Positions 1-7,111 of a stretch of DNA of 64,000 bases are shown here, in pieces. Both the position numbers and the translations under genes were made by a program. The notes below the pieces were generated by a model. That model worked only from the letters and a program-made list of their open reading frames with translations, was not told where the DNA came from and searched no databases. How positions within the stretch are numbered: the first letter of the stretch is position 1; each line of letters begins with the position of its first letter. This stretch comes from Paenibacillus physcomitrellae (GTDB taxonomy: Bacteria > Bacillota > Bacilli > Paenibacillales > Paenibacillaceae), in NCBI RefSeq assembly GCF_002240225.1, contig NZ_CP022584.1, positions 372,001 to 436,000 on the forward strand, given 5' to 3'.

Positions 1-126
1 GTCATTAACGACGATAATTTCCAGATTGGAATAGGTCTGTCCGCATAGGGAATCCAGACATTTCCGTAAATAGGCTTCTACATTGTACACCGGTACAATT
101 ACGCTCACCACTTGTTCCCGTTCCAT
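1..126 (-). CDS. Family 2 glycosyltransferase, N-terminal part (cut by window edge)
   Basis: The first 42 codons of a minus-strand gene start at the ATG complementary to 124-126. The encoded start, MEREQVVSVIVPVYNVEAYL, followed by a Leu-rich segment ending in EIIVVND, is the classic beginning of a GT-A fold family 2 glycosyltransferase: the SVIVPVYN strand that binds the nucleotide, then the first Asp of the donor-binding site. A GGAGAG ribosome site lies just upstream on the minus strand. Such enzymes transfer sugars from nucleotide donors to cell-wall, exopolysaccharide or protein acceptors; the acceptor cannot be told from this fragment. The family is well supported, the specific function unknown. 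Confidence 0.85.
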   Translation of the reverse strand, partial: MEREQVVSVIVPVYNVEAYLRKCLDSLCGQTYSNLEIIVVND

Positions 127-323
127 CTATCACCACTCTCCGTTCCTATCCATCTTCCCGTCAATTCCTTAAGAGAAAAGAGTACGGGTTCTATTTGTCC
201 ATTGATTTCAGTGTCAGTTTACTATCATGCTATGAGAACGTACATACCACTTTTGTTTACTTTTAAAGGCGCTAAACGAACCATTCACCTGGTGTAGAGC
301 CGTGTCATATCCGGCAAGGGATG

Positions 324-332
324 TGATATAAT
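324..332 (+). promoter_or_regulatory. Extended -10 promoter for the RDD gene
   Basis: TGATATAAT is a perfect extended -10 (TGn plus TATAAT at 327-332). No good -35 is present at 304-309, which fits extended -10 promoters. It lies about 55 bases upstream of the RDD gene start. Confidence 0.5.
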
Positions 333-387
333 AGGAATTATAGTCATAATTTGTAAAAAGTAAGAGGGCTAAAGGGGGAAGAAAGGA

Positions 388-789
388 ATGAAGGAACCAG
401 CAGGGTTTTGGATCCGATTTGCGGCTTTTCTGTCAGATGGCATTATCGTTTGGATTGCCTCTGTTTTGCTGACTTTGATCGTTTACGGAACTTTATTTAA
501 TACACCTAGGGAACTGACGAATATGTTGTCTTTGCTTTACACGCTGCTGCTCCCGGTTTTCTGGGCCGGATTTACGCTCGGTAAACGAATGCTCGGTATC
601 CGGATTACGAAGATGGACGGAAGCCATCCGGGGCTGCTCGCCATGGTGCTGAGAGTTATTGTGGGCGGACTTGTTTATGGCTTGACCTTTGGAGTGGGTG
701 TAATTGTCAGTGCCATTATGATTGGAGTGAGGGAAGACAAACGGGCCATTCACGACTTTATCGCGGGTACTCAGGTTGTTTATGATTAA
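388..789 (+). CDS. RDD family membrane protein
   Basis: The 133-residue protein opens with GFWIRFAAFLSDGIIVW, the Arg/Asp signature of RDD proteins, and has about three membrane segments (roughly residues 15-37, 45-65 and 85-110). The end, EDKRAIHDFIAGTQVVY, is the usual RDD tail in which His-Asp precedes the final strand. The length is normal for a stand-alone RDD protein. Family members are small integral membrane proteins of mostly unknown role; some affect Na+/H+ exchange. It stands alone between an extended -10 promoter and a two-way terminator, so it is probably monocistronic. Confidence 0.85.
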   Translation: MKEPAGFWIRFAAFLSDGIIVWIASVLLTLIVYGTLFNTPRELTNMLSLLYTLLLPVFWAGFTLGKRMLGIRITKMDGSHPGLLAMVLRVIVGGLVYGLTFGVGVIVSAIMIGVREDKRAIHDFIAGTQVVYD

Positions 790-809
790 CGGTTATTACG
801 AAAAAAAAG

Positions 810-854
810 GCGTCCGCCTGCCGACCGGAAAGGTTGGCAGGCGGACGCTTTTTT
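810..854. terminator. Bidirectional terminator between RDD and GH3 genes
   Basis: GCGTCCGCCTGCC (810-822) pairs perfectly with GGCAGGCGGACGC (836-848). The stem is followed by six T on the plus strand and preceded by eight A, so it can end transcripts from both convergent genes. Confidence 0.9.
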
Positions 855-921
855 GGGCTTGAGCGCGCTGCTTGAGCTGCACAGCTTGAACAGCGCTGTC
901 TAAGCCGCCTGGATGCTGGCT

Positions 922-2238
922 TCAGCGATTCAACAGCTTCTTGACATCGGCATTGACCGCGCTGACGTCCACGGTGGAAACGGTTTTGTCACTCAGCTTA
1001 TATTTCTGCTTGAGCTGCAGGATCCGGTAGACGTGCTGATCAATCTCCTGCTCTGTAAGTTTGCCGCTGCTCGCGGCATTCTGAAGAGCTTTGATAACGG
1101 CGGTTTCCCGTTCAACATCATGGCCGACCAGCACAATGTCGCTGCCCGCTTGAATCGACCGGACCGCCGCTTCGGCGATGCCGTAATGCTTGACGATGCC
1201 GCCCATGGTCAAATCATCGGTAATGACTACGCCGTCATACCCGAGTTGATCGCGAAGCAAATCGCTGATCATCTGCTTGGACAGGGAAGCGGGATAATCG
1301 GGATCGATTTTGGGAATCAGCAGGTGGGCGACCATCACCATGTCCGTTCCTTGCTTTACAGCGGCCTGGAAAGGAAGCAGCTCAAAGCCCTCAAGCTGTT
1401 TCAGGGATTTGTTCACGACGGGCAGCTCCAGGTGAGAGTCCACTGAAGTATCACCGTGTCCCGGAAAATGTTTGACCACCGCGGCGACACCTTCGGATTG
1501 GATGCCTTTGAGTACCGCGGTTCCATTGTTGATCACGGTATCAGCATTGGCTCCGTAAGACCGGTCTCCGATAACCGGATTATTGGGATTGCTGTTGATG
1601 TCCATGACAGGAGCAAAATCGAGGTTAAATCCAACGGATTTAATCTCTTCACCAAGCGCTTGACCGATGCCGGTCGCATAAGCGGTGCTGTTCTTTTGTC
1701 CAATCTCTTTGGCCGTCGGAATTTTAAGATAAGGCTCCGGCATGCGGCTGACCCGACCGCCTTCCTGATCGGTGCTGAGCCAAAGCGCCGCGGGATTTGG
1801 CTGGTTAGCTTTCTTTAGCTGATTGAGGAATTTTAAAGTTTGTTCGGCGCTTGTAATGTTTGGTTTATACAAAATAAAACCGCCGACCTTGTAGGTTTCG
1901 ATCATTTTACGGGCATCTGCCTGCAGATTGGTCCCATCGAGACCCACGATGACCATCTGGCCGATTTTCTCATTCAGTGACATTTTGTCGAGCTGAGCCT
2001 GCACGGGATCTGCCGGGCTGGACGGGGTTTTAGACGGCTGTGCAGAGATCTCCGGTGCCGGAGAGGAAGCCGGGGGCTGAGGTGAAGATGGGGCCGTCTG
2101 ACCGGACCCGGCTGTTGATGCGGATGGTGCCCCCGTTTGTGCCGGCACCGCTTCCTGACCACCTGATTTCGCGCAGCCGCCAGCTAACAAACCCATAGAG
2201 AGTGCGGCCAGAAGCAGAACCGATTTCGAATAAGTCAT
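922..2238 (-). CDS. Glycoside hydrolase family 3 lipoprotein, NagZ-like beta-N-acetylhexosaminidase
   Basis: The 438-residue protein starts with a lipoprotein signal (lipobox LAGGC near residues 18-22), then a Pro/Ser/Ala-rich linker to about residue 75 and one GH3 N-terminal catalytic barrel. KHFPGHGDTSVDSH is the NagZ-type His/Asp acid-base loop and VVITDDLTMGG carries the nucleophile Asp. There is no C-terminal GH3 domain, as in single-domain NagZ enzymes. It probably removes N-acetylglucosamine from muropeptides outside the membrane during wall recycling. It is a single gene divergent from the acetyltransferase. A minus-strand TATAAT (2323 to 2318) could be its -10, but no good -35 was seen. 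Exact substrate is inferred from the family. Confidence 0.9.
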   Translation of the reverse strand: MTYSKSVLLLAALSMGLLAGGCAKSGGQEAVPAQTGAPSASTAGSGQTAPSSPQPPASSPAPEISAQPSKTPSSPADPVQAQLDKMSLNEKIGQMVIVGLDGTNLQADARKMIETYKVGGFILYKPNITSAEQTLKFLNQLKKANQPNPAALWLSTDQEGGRVSRMPEPYLKIPTAKEIGQKNSTAYATGIGQALGEEIKSVGFNLDFAPVMDINSNPNNPVIGDRSYGANADTVINNGTAVLKGIQSEGVAAVVKHFPGHGDTSVDSHLELPVVNKSLKQLEGFELLPFQAAVKQGTDMVMVAHLLIPKIDPDYPASLSKQMISDLLRDQLGYDGVVITDDLTMGGIVKHYGIAEAAVRSIQAGSDIVLVGHDVERETAVIKALQNAASSGKLTEQEIDQHVYRILQLKQKYKLSDKTVSTVDVSAVNADVKKLLNR

Positions 2239-2480
2239 GAGACTGGAAACCTCCTTGCTGCAAATTAAGCTTTAAGCTTTCAGGGCTGGTTTTAACGTTC
2301 CCTTGATTGTCTTGTTTATTATAACGTATGGACTAGTAAGAACTGAAATTTGATCTAATAGTCCAGTATTAGCGGATAGTAGACAAGATGGGCCCGTAGT
2401 GCGAAAATAAATACTATTCGGCAAAAGCGGCGTTACCTAATAGACAGCCCTTTACGGGGAGAATGGGAGGTGCAAGCAGC

Positions 2481-2897
2481 GTGTTTACCATAATGGAAAT
2501 GACGACAGCGGATTATGAAGCCGCCTACCGCCTTTGGGAGCATACACCGGGAATGGGCTTGAGTTCGGCGGATTCCTATGGAGGGATTGCCGCTTTCTTG
2601 AAGCGGAACGAAGGTTTAAGTCACGTTTGCAAATATGGCGATGAAATTGTAGGCACAGCGCTTTGCGGACACGATGGCCGGAGGGGATTCCTTTATCATG
2701 TTACGGTGAACCAGGGCCACAGAGGGAAAGGACTGGCCGGACAGCTTGTGAGCAGCTGTTTGATCAAGCTGCGAGAGCAGGGCATTGAGAAATGCCACTT
2801 GATGGTCATTCATGACAACGAAATAGGGAAACAATTCTGGTCCAATTCGGGCTGGCAGTTAAGAGATCAAATCTTGCTTTATTCGCATGATACATAA
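2481..2897 (+). CDS. GNAT family N-acetyltransferase
   Basis: A 138-residue single-domain GNAT protein. The acetyl-CoA loop is visible as VNQGHRGKGLAGQLV (a Q/RxxGxG/A variant), and the end, IGKQFWSNSGWQLRDQI, is the typical fourth motif. I chose GTG at 2481 because GGGAGGTG (2465-2472) sits eight bases upstream; an in-frame ATG at 2463 would overlap that ribosome site. It lies 11 bases before the drug exporter gene and is probably co-transcribed with it, which would fit a detoxification pair. The substrate cannot be predicted. Confidence 0.85.
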   Translation: MFTIMEMTTADYEAAYRLWEHTPGMGLSSADSYGGIAAFLKRNEGLSHVCKYGDEIVGTALCGHDGRRGFLYHVTVNQGHRGKGLAGQLVSSCLIKLREQGIEKCHLMVIHDNEIGKQFWSNSGWQLRDQILLYSHDT

Positions 2898-2908
2898 GGG
2901 AGACTTCA

Positions 2909-4162
2909 ATGGATAGAAATACTAATCAACAGGCGGAGACTGCGCTGCAGGAAATTGGCCCCGCCGAGCTGACAAAATCACGCCGAACCTTATTTGTAGT
3001 TATTCTGGGCATGCTTTCGGCTATAGGTCCTTTTTCGCTGGACATGTATTTGCCGGCGCTGCCCAAGATGGCGGGCGAGCTGCATACAGGGACCTCGGCT
3101 GTGCAGCTCAGCTTGACATTCTGTATGCTGGGACTGGCGCTGGGACAGCTGCTGGCCGGACCGCTTAGCGATACGATGGGACGCCGTAAACCGCTGATTG
3201 CCGCGATGGCTCTTTACGCGATATCCTCGCTGCTTTGCGCTTTCAGTCCGAATATAACCGTTTTGGTTATTCTCCGGTTTATTCAGGGTTTATCAGGCGC
3301 TGCGGGAATCGTGATTTCGCGCGCCGTGGTGCGCGATCTCTATTCCGGGAAGGAGCTGACGCGTTTCTTCTCTCAGCTGATGCTGATTAACGGGGCGGCT
3401 CCGATCGTCGCCCCTGTGTTTGGTGGACAGTTCTTGAGATTTATGTCCTGGAAGGGGATCTTTGTTTTTCTGTTCGTGCTTGGTCTGGTCCTGCTGCTGG
3501 CGGTTTTGACGGGACTGCCGGAGACGCTGCCGAAGGATCGGCGCCACAAAGGCGGTTTGGCCAGTACGGTTCGTACCTTCGGGCAGTTCGGCAAAGATCG
3601 TTTGTTTGTCGGATATGTGCTCGCCATGGGCCTCGTATCTGCGGGCATGTTCTCGTACATATCCGGTTCTTCATTTGTGCTTCAGAATCTGTACGGCGTA
3701 ACGGCTCAAGGCTACAGTCTGATTTTTGCATTAAACGGATTAGGGATTATCGTGGCTTCACAGGTTACAGGCCGGTTGGCTTTAACGCAGGATGTCCGTA
3801 AACTGTTTGTGATTGGACTTGGCATTGCTCTCGCAGGAAGCATCGGTTTGCTGCTCTCCGTTCTGCTGGACGGCGGACTTATTGCCGTAATCTGCTGCTT
3901 GTTCCTGATCGTATCCAGCGTCGGGATTGTCAGCACGACCTCTACATCCCTGGCTTTGCAAAATGCGGGAACGGCAGCCGGAAGCGCTTCGGCGCTGCTC
4001 GGACTGCTTCAGTTTGTACTTGGCGCGGCAGCTTCGCCGCTTACGGGGCTTGGCGGCAGCGGAACGGCGGTTCCTATGGCGCTGACTATTTTTATGGCAG
4101 AGGTGCTGGCCGTTGTAAGCTGTATCGTGTTCATAAGCAGACGCGCAGGGAAGAACGTATAA
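2909..4162 (+). CDS. Bcr/CflA family MFS drug exporter
   Basis: A 417-residue, 12-helix major facilitator. GPFSLDMYLPALPKMAGEL in helix 1 is the Bcr/CflA signature, GQLLAGPLSDTMGRRKPL is motif A between helices 2 and 3, and GLSGAAGIVISRAVVRDLY is the family's motif C-like region. These proton-driven exporters sit in the cytoplasmic membrane and expel drugs such as bicyclomycin, chloramphenicol-like compounds or sulfonamides. A GGGAGA ribosome site precedes the ATG. It follows the acetyltransferase gene closely and is followed by a terminator. Confidence 0.92.
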   Translation: MDRNTNQQAETALQEIGPAELTKSRRTLFVVILGMLSAIGPFSLDMYLPALPKMAGELHTGTSAVQLSLTFCMLGLALGQLLAGPLSDTMGRRKPLIAAMALYAISSLLCAFSPNITVLVILRFIQGLSGAAGIVISRAVVRDLYSGKELTRFFSQLMLINGAAPIVAPVFGGQFLRFMSWKGIFVFLFVLGLVLLLAVLTGLPETLPKDRRHKGGLASTVRTFGQFGKDRLFVGYVLAMGLVSAGMFSYISGSSFVLQNLYGVTAQGYSLIFALNGLGIIVASQVTGRLALTQDVRKLFVIGLGIALAGSIGLLLSVLLDGGLIAVICCLFLIVSSVGIVSTTSTSLALQNAGTAAGSASALLGLLQFVLGAAASPLTGLGGSGTAVPMALTIFMAEVLAVVSCIVFISRRAGKNV

Positions 4163-4240
4163 GACGGATATTTTAATAGGGAAGAGAAAGCAAAAAGTAT
4201 ATGTAGAAAGAAAACGATGGAAGAAGTGAACAGATCGAAA

Positions 4241-4267
4241 GCCGGCGGGAACCCGCCGGCTTGTTTT
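4241..4267 (+). terminator. Terminator after the MFS exporter
   Basis: GCCGGCGGG (4241-4249) pairs with CCCGCCGGC (4252-4260) around a two-base loop, then TTGTTTTG follows. Confidence 0.8.
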
Positions 4268-4354
4268 GTTATAGGCTTTAGCCTGTTGAGCGCGTGAAAC
4301 GTGCGAAATATAAAACCACCCGCTATGCGGGTGGAGGGATCTAGGGTTACACCA

Positions 4355-4412
4355 ATAAGACCATCCGGATAAAATTGAGATGTTCAGGCTCAATTCGAAA
4401 GGATGGTCTTAT
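4355..4412 (+). promoter_or_regulatory. Hairpin that buries the tnpA ribosome binding site
   Basis: ATAAGACCATCC (4355-4366) pairs perfectly with GGATGGTCTTAT (4401-4412), with a second inner pairing of AAATTGAG and CTCAATT. The AAAGGA ribosome site is inside the 3' arm and the ATG follows at 4413. IS200 elements are known to repress transposase translation with such a 5' structure; function here is inferred from that precedent. Confidence 0.7.
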
Positions 4413-4886
4413 ATGGCAAATAAAAATTTTAGTTTAGCGCACACAAAGTGGATGTGTAAGTATCACATTGTGTTCACCCCGAAGTATAGACGTAAAGAGA
4501 TCTACAATCAAGTGAGACGAGATCTAATTGAAATTATGAAGCGTCTATGTAAATACAAAGGAGTCGAGATCTTAGAAGGCCATATGATGCCGGATCATGT
4601 CCACATGCTGGTAGCGATCCCACCGAAAATATCTGTATCTTCCTTTATGGGCTATCTAAAAGGGAAAAGCGCACTCATGATCTTCGAAAAGCATGCCAAT
4701 TTGAAGTATAAGTATGGGAATCGGAAATTCTGGGCGGAAGGCTACTACGTAAGTACAGTAGGGTTAAATGAAGCCACCGTCGCCAAATACATTCGAGAGC
4801 AAGAGGCACATGACCAGGCAGTAGATAAGCTGAGTGTAAAAGAGTATGAAGATCCATTCAGCAGCAACAAGAGCAAGAAAAAGTGA
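4413..4886 (+). CDS. tnpA: IS200 family Y1 transposase
   Basis: A 157-residue HUH-type single-strand transposase. The metal-binding HUH motif is seen in MMPDHVHMLVAIPP, and the catalytic Tyr lies in NEATVAKYIREQE near residue 126. LAHTKWMCKYHIVFTPKYRR is the standard IS200 N-terminal strand. I start at ATG 4413, giving MANKNFSLAHTK; an upstream in-frame ATG at 4380 lies inside the regulatory hairpin. The protein cuts and rejoins the element's end hairpins as single-stranded DNA during replication. The length is normal and no frame damage is seen. Confidence 0.95.
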   Translation: MANKNFSLAHTKWMCKYHIVFTPKYRRKEIYNQVRRDLIEIMKRLCKYKGVEILEGHMMPDHVHMLVAIPPKISVSSFMGYLKGKSALMIFEKHANLKYKYGNRKFWAEGYYVSTVGLNEATVAKYIREQEAHDQAVDKLSVKEYEDPFSSNKSKKK

Positions 4887-5117
4887 AACCAGTTTAACTG
4901 GTAAGTGAAAGAGACAAATAACACTGAGCCTGAACGCTTTGTGGTCAGGCTAGCGTCTTTAGGCGCAGTTTGGCAACAGGGGGTTATACCCCTAGTGCAA
5001 ACCACCCGTTGGACGGGTGGTTCTGATTTATAGCCTTTGGGCGGCAGAAATTGGAGCTGCTGTTTGATAGGAAACCCTTCCCCTATTGGAAAAGGAGCAC
5101 TGCTTTTATTTTCGCAG

Positions 5118-5137
5118 TATTAATTGTAAGATTAATA
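5118..5137 (+). promoter_or_regulatory. Candidate operator before the first permease/LTA module
   Basis: TATTAAT-TGTAAG-ATTAATA is a perfect 7-6-7 dyad. Its AATTGTAAGAT core recurs as a dyad upstream of the second YcgQ-like gene (47421-47438). The 5026-5187 gap holds this element and the permease ribosome site (AGGAAAG, 5169-5175) and nothing else that I recognise. Binding factor unknown; a Fur-family metal sensor is a guess. Confidence 0.4.
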
Positions 5138-5187
5138 GATGTAAATAATTTGATAGATCATTCTAATCAGGAAAGAGAATGTTAACA

Positions 5188-6114
5188 ATGAAAACATTTT
5201 TACAGCTGAATACTATTTTTCTAAGCATGATCATGGAAGCTATTCCGTTTGTGCTGCTCGGCGTAATTGTGTCGGGTGTCATTCAGATTTTCCTGAAGGA
5301 AGCTACGATAGCGAGAATCATGCCCAAAAACCGTGTTCTGTCTACACTGCTTGGCTGCGGCTTGGGAATCTGTTTCCCTGCCTGCGAATGCGGAATTGTT
5401 CCGATTACGAACCGGCTGCTGCGTAAAGGGGTACCCCTTCATGCGGGTATCGCGTTTATGCTGACAGGCCCGATTATTAACCCGGTTGTGCTGTTCGCGA
5501 CTTATATTGCCTTCGGTAATGATTGGAGAATGGCTGCCATCCGTGCGGGCATGTCGATCGTCGTTGCGTTCGTTGCGGCGGTTGTCTTATCGTTTCTGTT
5601 TCCTGTCCTTCCGTTCCGGACCGGGAATTTCACGTCTAGCGGAAGCGAAGGCCTGGTAGCCGCGACTTCCGAAACACCGGCAGGAGAGGCTCCAAAAATT
5701 CCGCTGCGCCGCGAGCTGATGATGGTCATGGAGCATGCGATCGAGGAATTTTTCTCCGTCGGCAAATATCTGATCATCGGTGCTTTCATTGCAGCAAGCA
5801 TGCAGACTTTTCTTCCGACCTCGACCTTGCTGCATTTGGGAAGCAATCCGTTCACCGCGTCGCTGGTTATGATCGTGCTTGCTTTTGTAATGTCACTTTG
5901 CTCGGAGGCTGACGCGTTTATCGCTTCTTCGTTCCGCAGCACATTCTCGACGGGCGCGTTATCCGCGTTTCTAGTATTTGGACCTATGATCGACATTAAA
6001 AACACTTTGATGCTGCTTGGCGTATTTAAAGGCAGATTTGTAGCGGTACTGATTGGCCTGGTGGCCATCTGCACGCTTCTGTCTTCGCTGGTAGTGGGGA
6101 GGTTGTTTGGGTGA
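5188..6114 (+). CDS. UPF0718/YraQ-family permease, YcgR-like
   Basis: An integral membrane protein of about 308 residues with eight or so helices. GCGLGICFPACECGIVPITNR is the family hallmark, a Cys-rich motif (two Cys around Ala-Cys-Glu-Cys-Gly) at the membrane face; a second conserved stretch is SLCSEADAFIASSF. The family (COG0701) includes ArsP-like and B. subtilis YcgR-like permeases, often found with COG3689 proteins, as here. Substrate is not known; the Cys motif and His-rich partner suggest a metal or metalloid. ATG 5188 is preferred over 5179 because the ribosome site AGGAAAG ends at 5175. It overlaps the next gene by four bases, so translation is coupled. Confidence 0.85.
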   Translation: MKTFLQLNTIFLSMIMEAIPFVLLGVIVSGVIQIFLKEATIARIMPKNRVLSTLLGCGLGICFPACECGIVPITNRLLRKGVPLHAGIAFMLTGPIINPVVLFATYIAFGNDWRMAAIRAGMSIVVAFVAAVVLSFLFPVLPFRTGNFTSSGSEGLVAATSETPAGEAPKIPLRRELMMVMEHAIEEFFSVGKYLIIGAFIAASMQTFLPTSTLLHLGSNPFTASLVMIVLAFVMSLCSEADAFIASSFRSTFSTGALSAFLVFGPMIDIKNTLMLLGVFKGRFVAVLIGLVAICTLLSSLVVGRLFG

Positions 6115-7064
6115 CCCGGTTATATGTGCTTTTGGGGTTTGTTTTTCTGTTTGTGCAGCTTCATTTAAGCGGCAACCTGAACAAATATATCAATCTTAAA
6201 TATTCGTATTTATCGGTAAGTGCAATTGTACTGTTATCCCTGCTGGCTGTCTTTGAATTCATAAGGCTGGTGATCCGGGAACGCCGTCAGCGCAGTGCGG
6301 CTGTACAGGAGCAGGTCACACTCCAATATGATCATAACAGGCATGAGCACGGCCATAAATACGGGCATACTCATAGTCATGCTCATGATCACGGGCATAC
6401 TCATAGTCACGATCATACTGACGATCACGGGCATACCCATGGCCCGTCCTCCCGGTGGGGAGAGAGGCTGGTGTATCTGGTGCTGATCGTTCCGATCCTG
6501 ACCGGAGTGCTGCTGCCTGTCGCTACCCTGGACTCCAGCTTTGTCAAAGCGAAGGGCTTTTCGTTTCCTTCCGTTGATGATACCGCGGACAACCCGGGCT
6601 TTCACCAGTTCCTGAAGCCGGATACCAGCGTGTTCTACGGGAAAGACAGCTATACCAAGATTTCGCGGAAAGAGCTCGGGGAATTTAGCAATTTAAGTTC
6701 CGTAGATCTAACGGACAAAACCTATCTCAAAGGGATGGAAGCTATTTATAATTTCCCGGATCAGTTTATGGATAAGACTTTGTCCTTCGACGGGTTTATC
6801 TATAATGGCGAACAGGTCAGCAATCACGAATATTTTGTATTCCGCTTTGGCTTTATTCACTGCGTGGCGGATTCCGGCGTATTTGGCATGCTCGTTGATT
6901 TTCCGGAAGGGACGGATCTTCAGGACGACCAGTGGGTGCATGTATCCGGCCATCTCGGCACGGAGCTGTATCAGCCGTTTAAACAGACAATTCCGGTGCT
7001 GAAGGTTGATAAATGGGACAAGATCGATGCGCCGGACGATCCTTATGTATACCGTATTTTTTAA
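6111..7064 (+). CDS. TIGR03943/DUF1980 family protein with His-rich loop, YcgQ-like
   Basis: A 317-residue protein starting at GTG within a GTGA overlap with the permease gene. Two N-terminal helices (about residues 4-20 and 33-55) precede a His-rich stretch at about 75-118, with repeated HGHTHSHDH-type motifs, then a helix and a soluble domain. The second half carries KPDTSVFYGKDSYTKIS and FVFRFGFIHCVADSGVFG, both conserved in the family. The His-rich loop is a likely Zn, Ni, Co or Mn buffer. In relatives this family is paired with the upstream permease, so the two probably form one transport complex. The metal and direction are inferred, not shown. Confidence 0.82.
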   Translation: MTRLYVLLGFVFLFVQLHLSGNLNKYINLKYSYLSVSAIVLLSLLAVFEFIRLVIRERRQRSAAVQEQVTLQYDHNRHEHGHKYGHTHSHAHDHGHTHSHDHTDDHGHTHGPSSRWGERLVYLVLIVPILTGVLLPVATLDSSFVKAKGFSFPSVDDTADNPGFHQFLKPDTSVFYGKDSYTKISRKELGEFSNLSSVDLTDKTYLKGMEAIYNFPDQFMDKTLSFDGFIYNGEQVSNHEYFVFRFGFIHCVADSGVFGMLVDFPEGTDLQDDQWVHVSGHLGTELYQPFKQTIPVLKVDKWDKIDAPDDPYVYRIF

Positions 7065-7111
7065 AATATCTTATCTACAGATTTCATACCTGCTTTTAGA
7101 AAGGAAACATT

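Larger units (their letters stand above)
4310..5025 (+). mobile_element. IS200/IS605-group insertion sequence (single-gene IS200 type)
   Basis: The element has one transposase gene, bounded by subterminal hairpins instead of inverted terminal repeats. The left hairpin is CCACCCGC-TAT-GCGGGTGG (4316-4334) and the right is CCACCCGT-TGG-ACGGGTGG (5002-5020). These are the single-strand features bound by Y1 transposases. There is no TnpB gene, so it is the IS200 type. The transposase is intact, so the copy may still move. Exact ends cannot be fixed without an empty site; the boundaries given are approximate. Confidence 0.85.
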
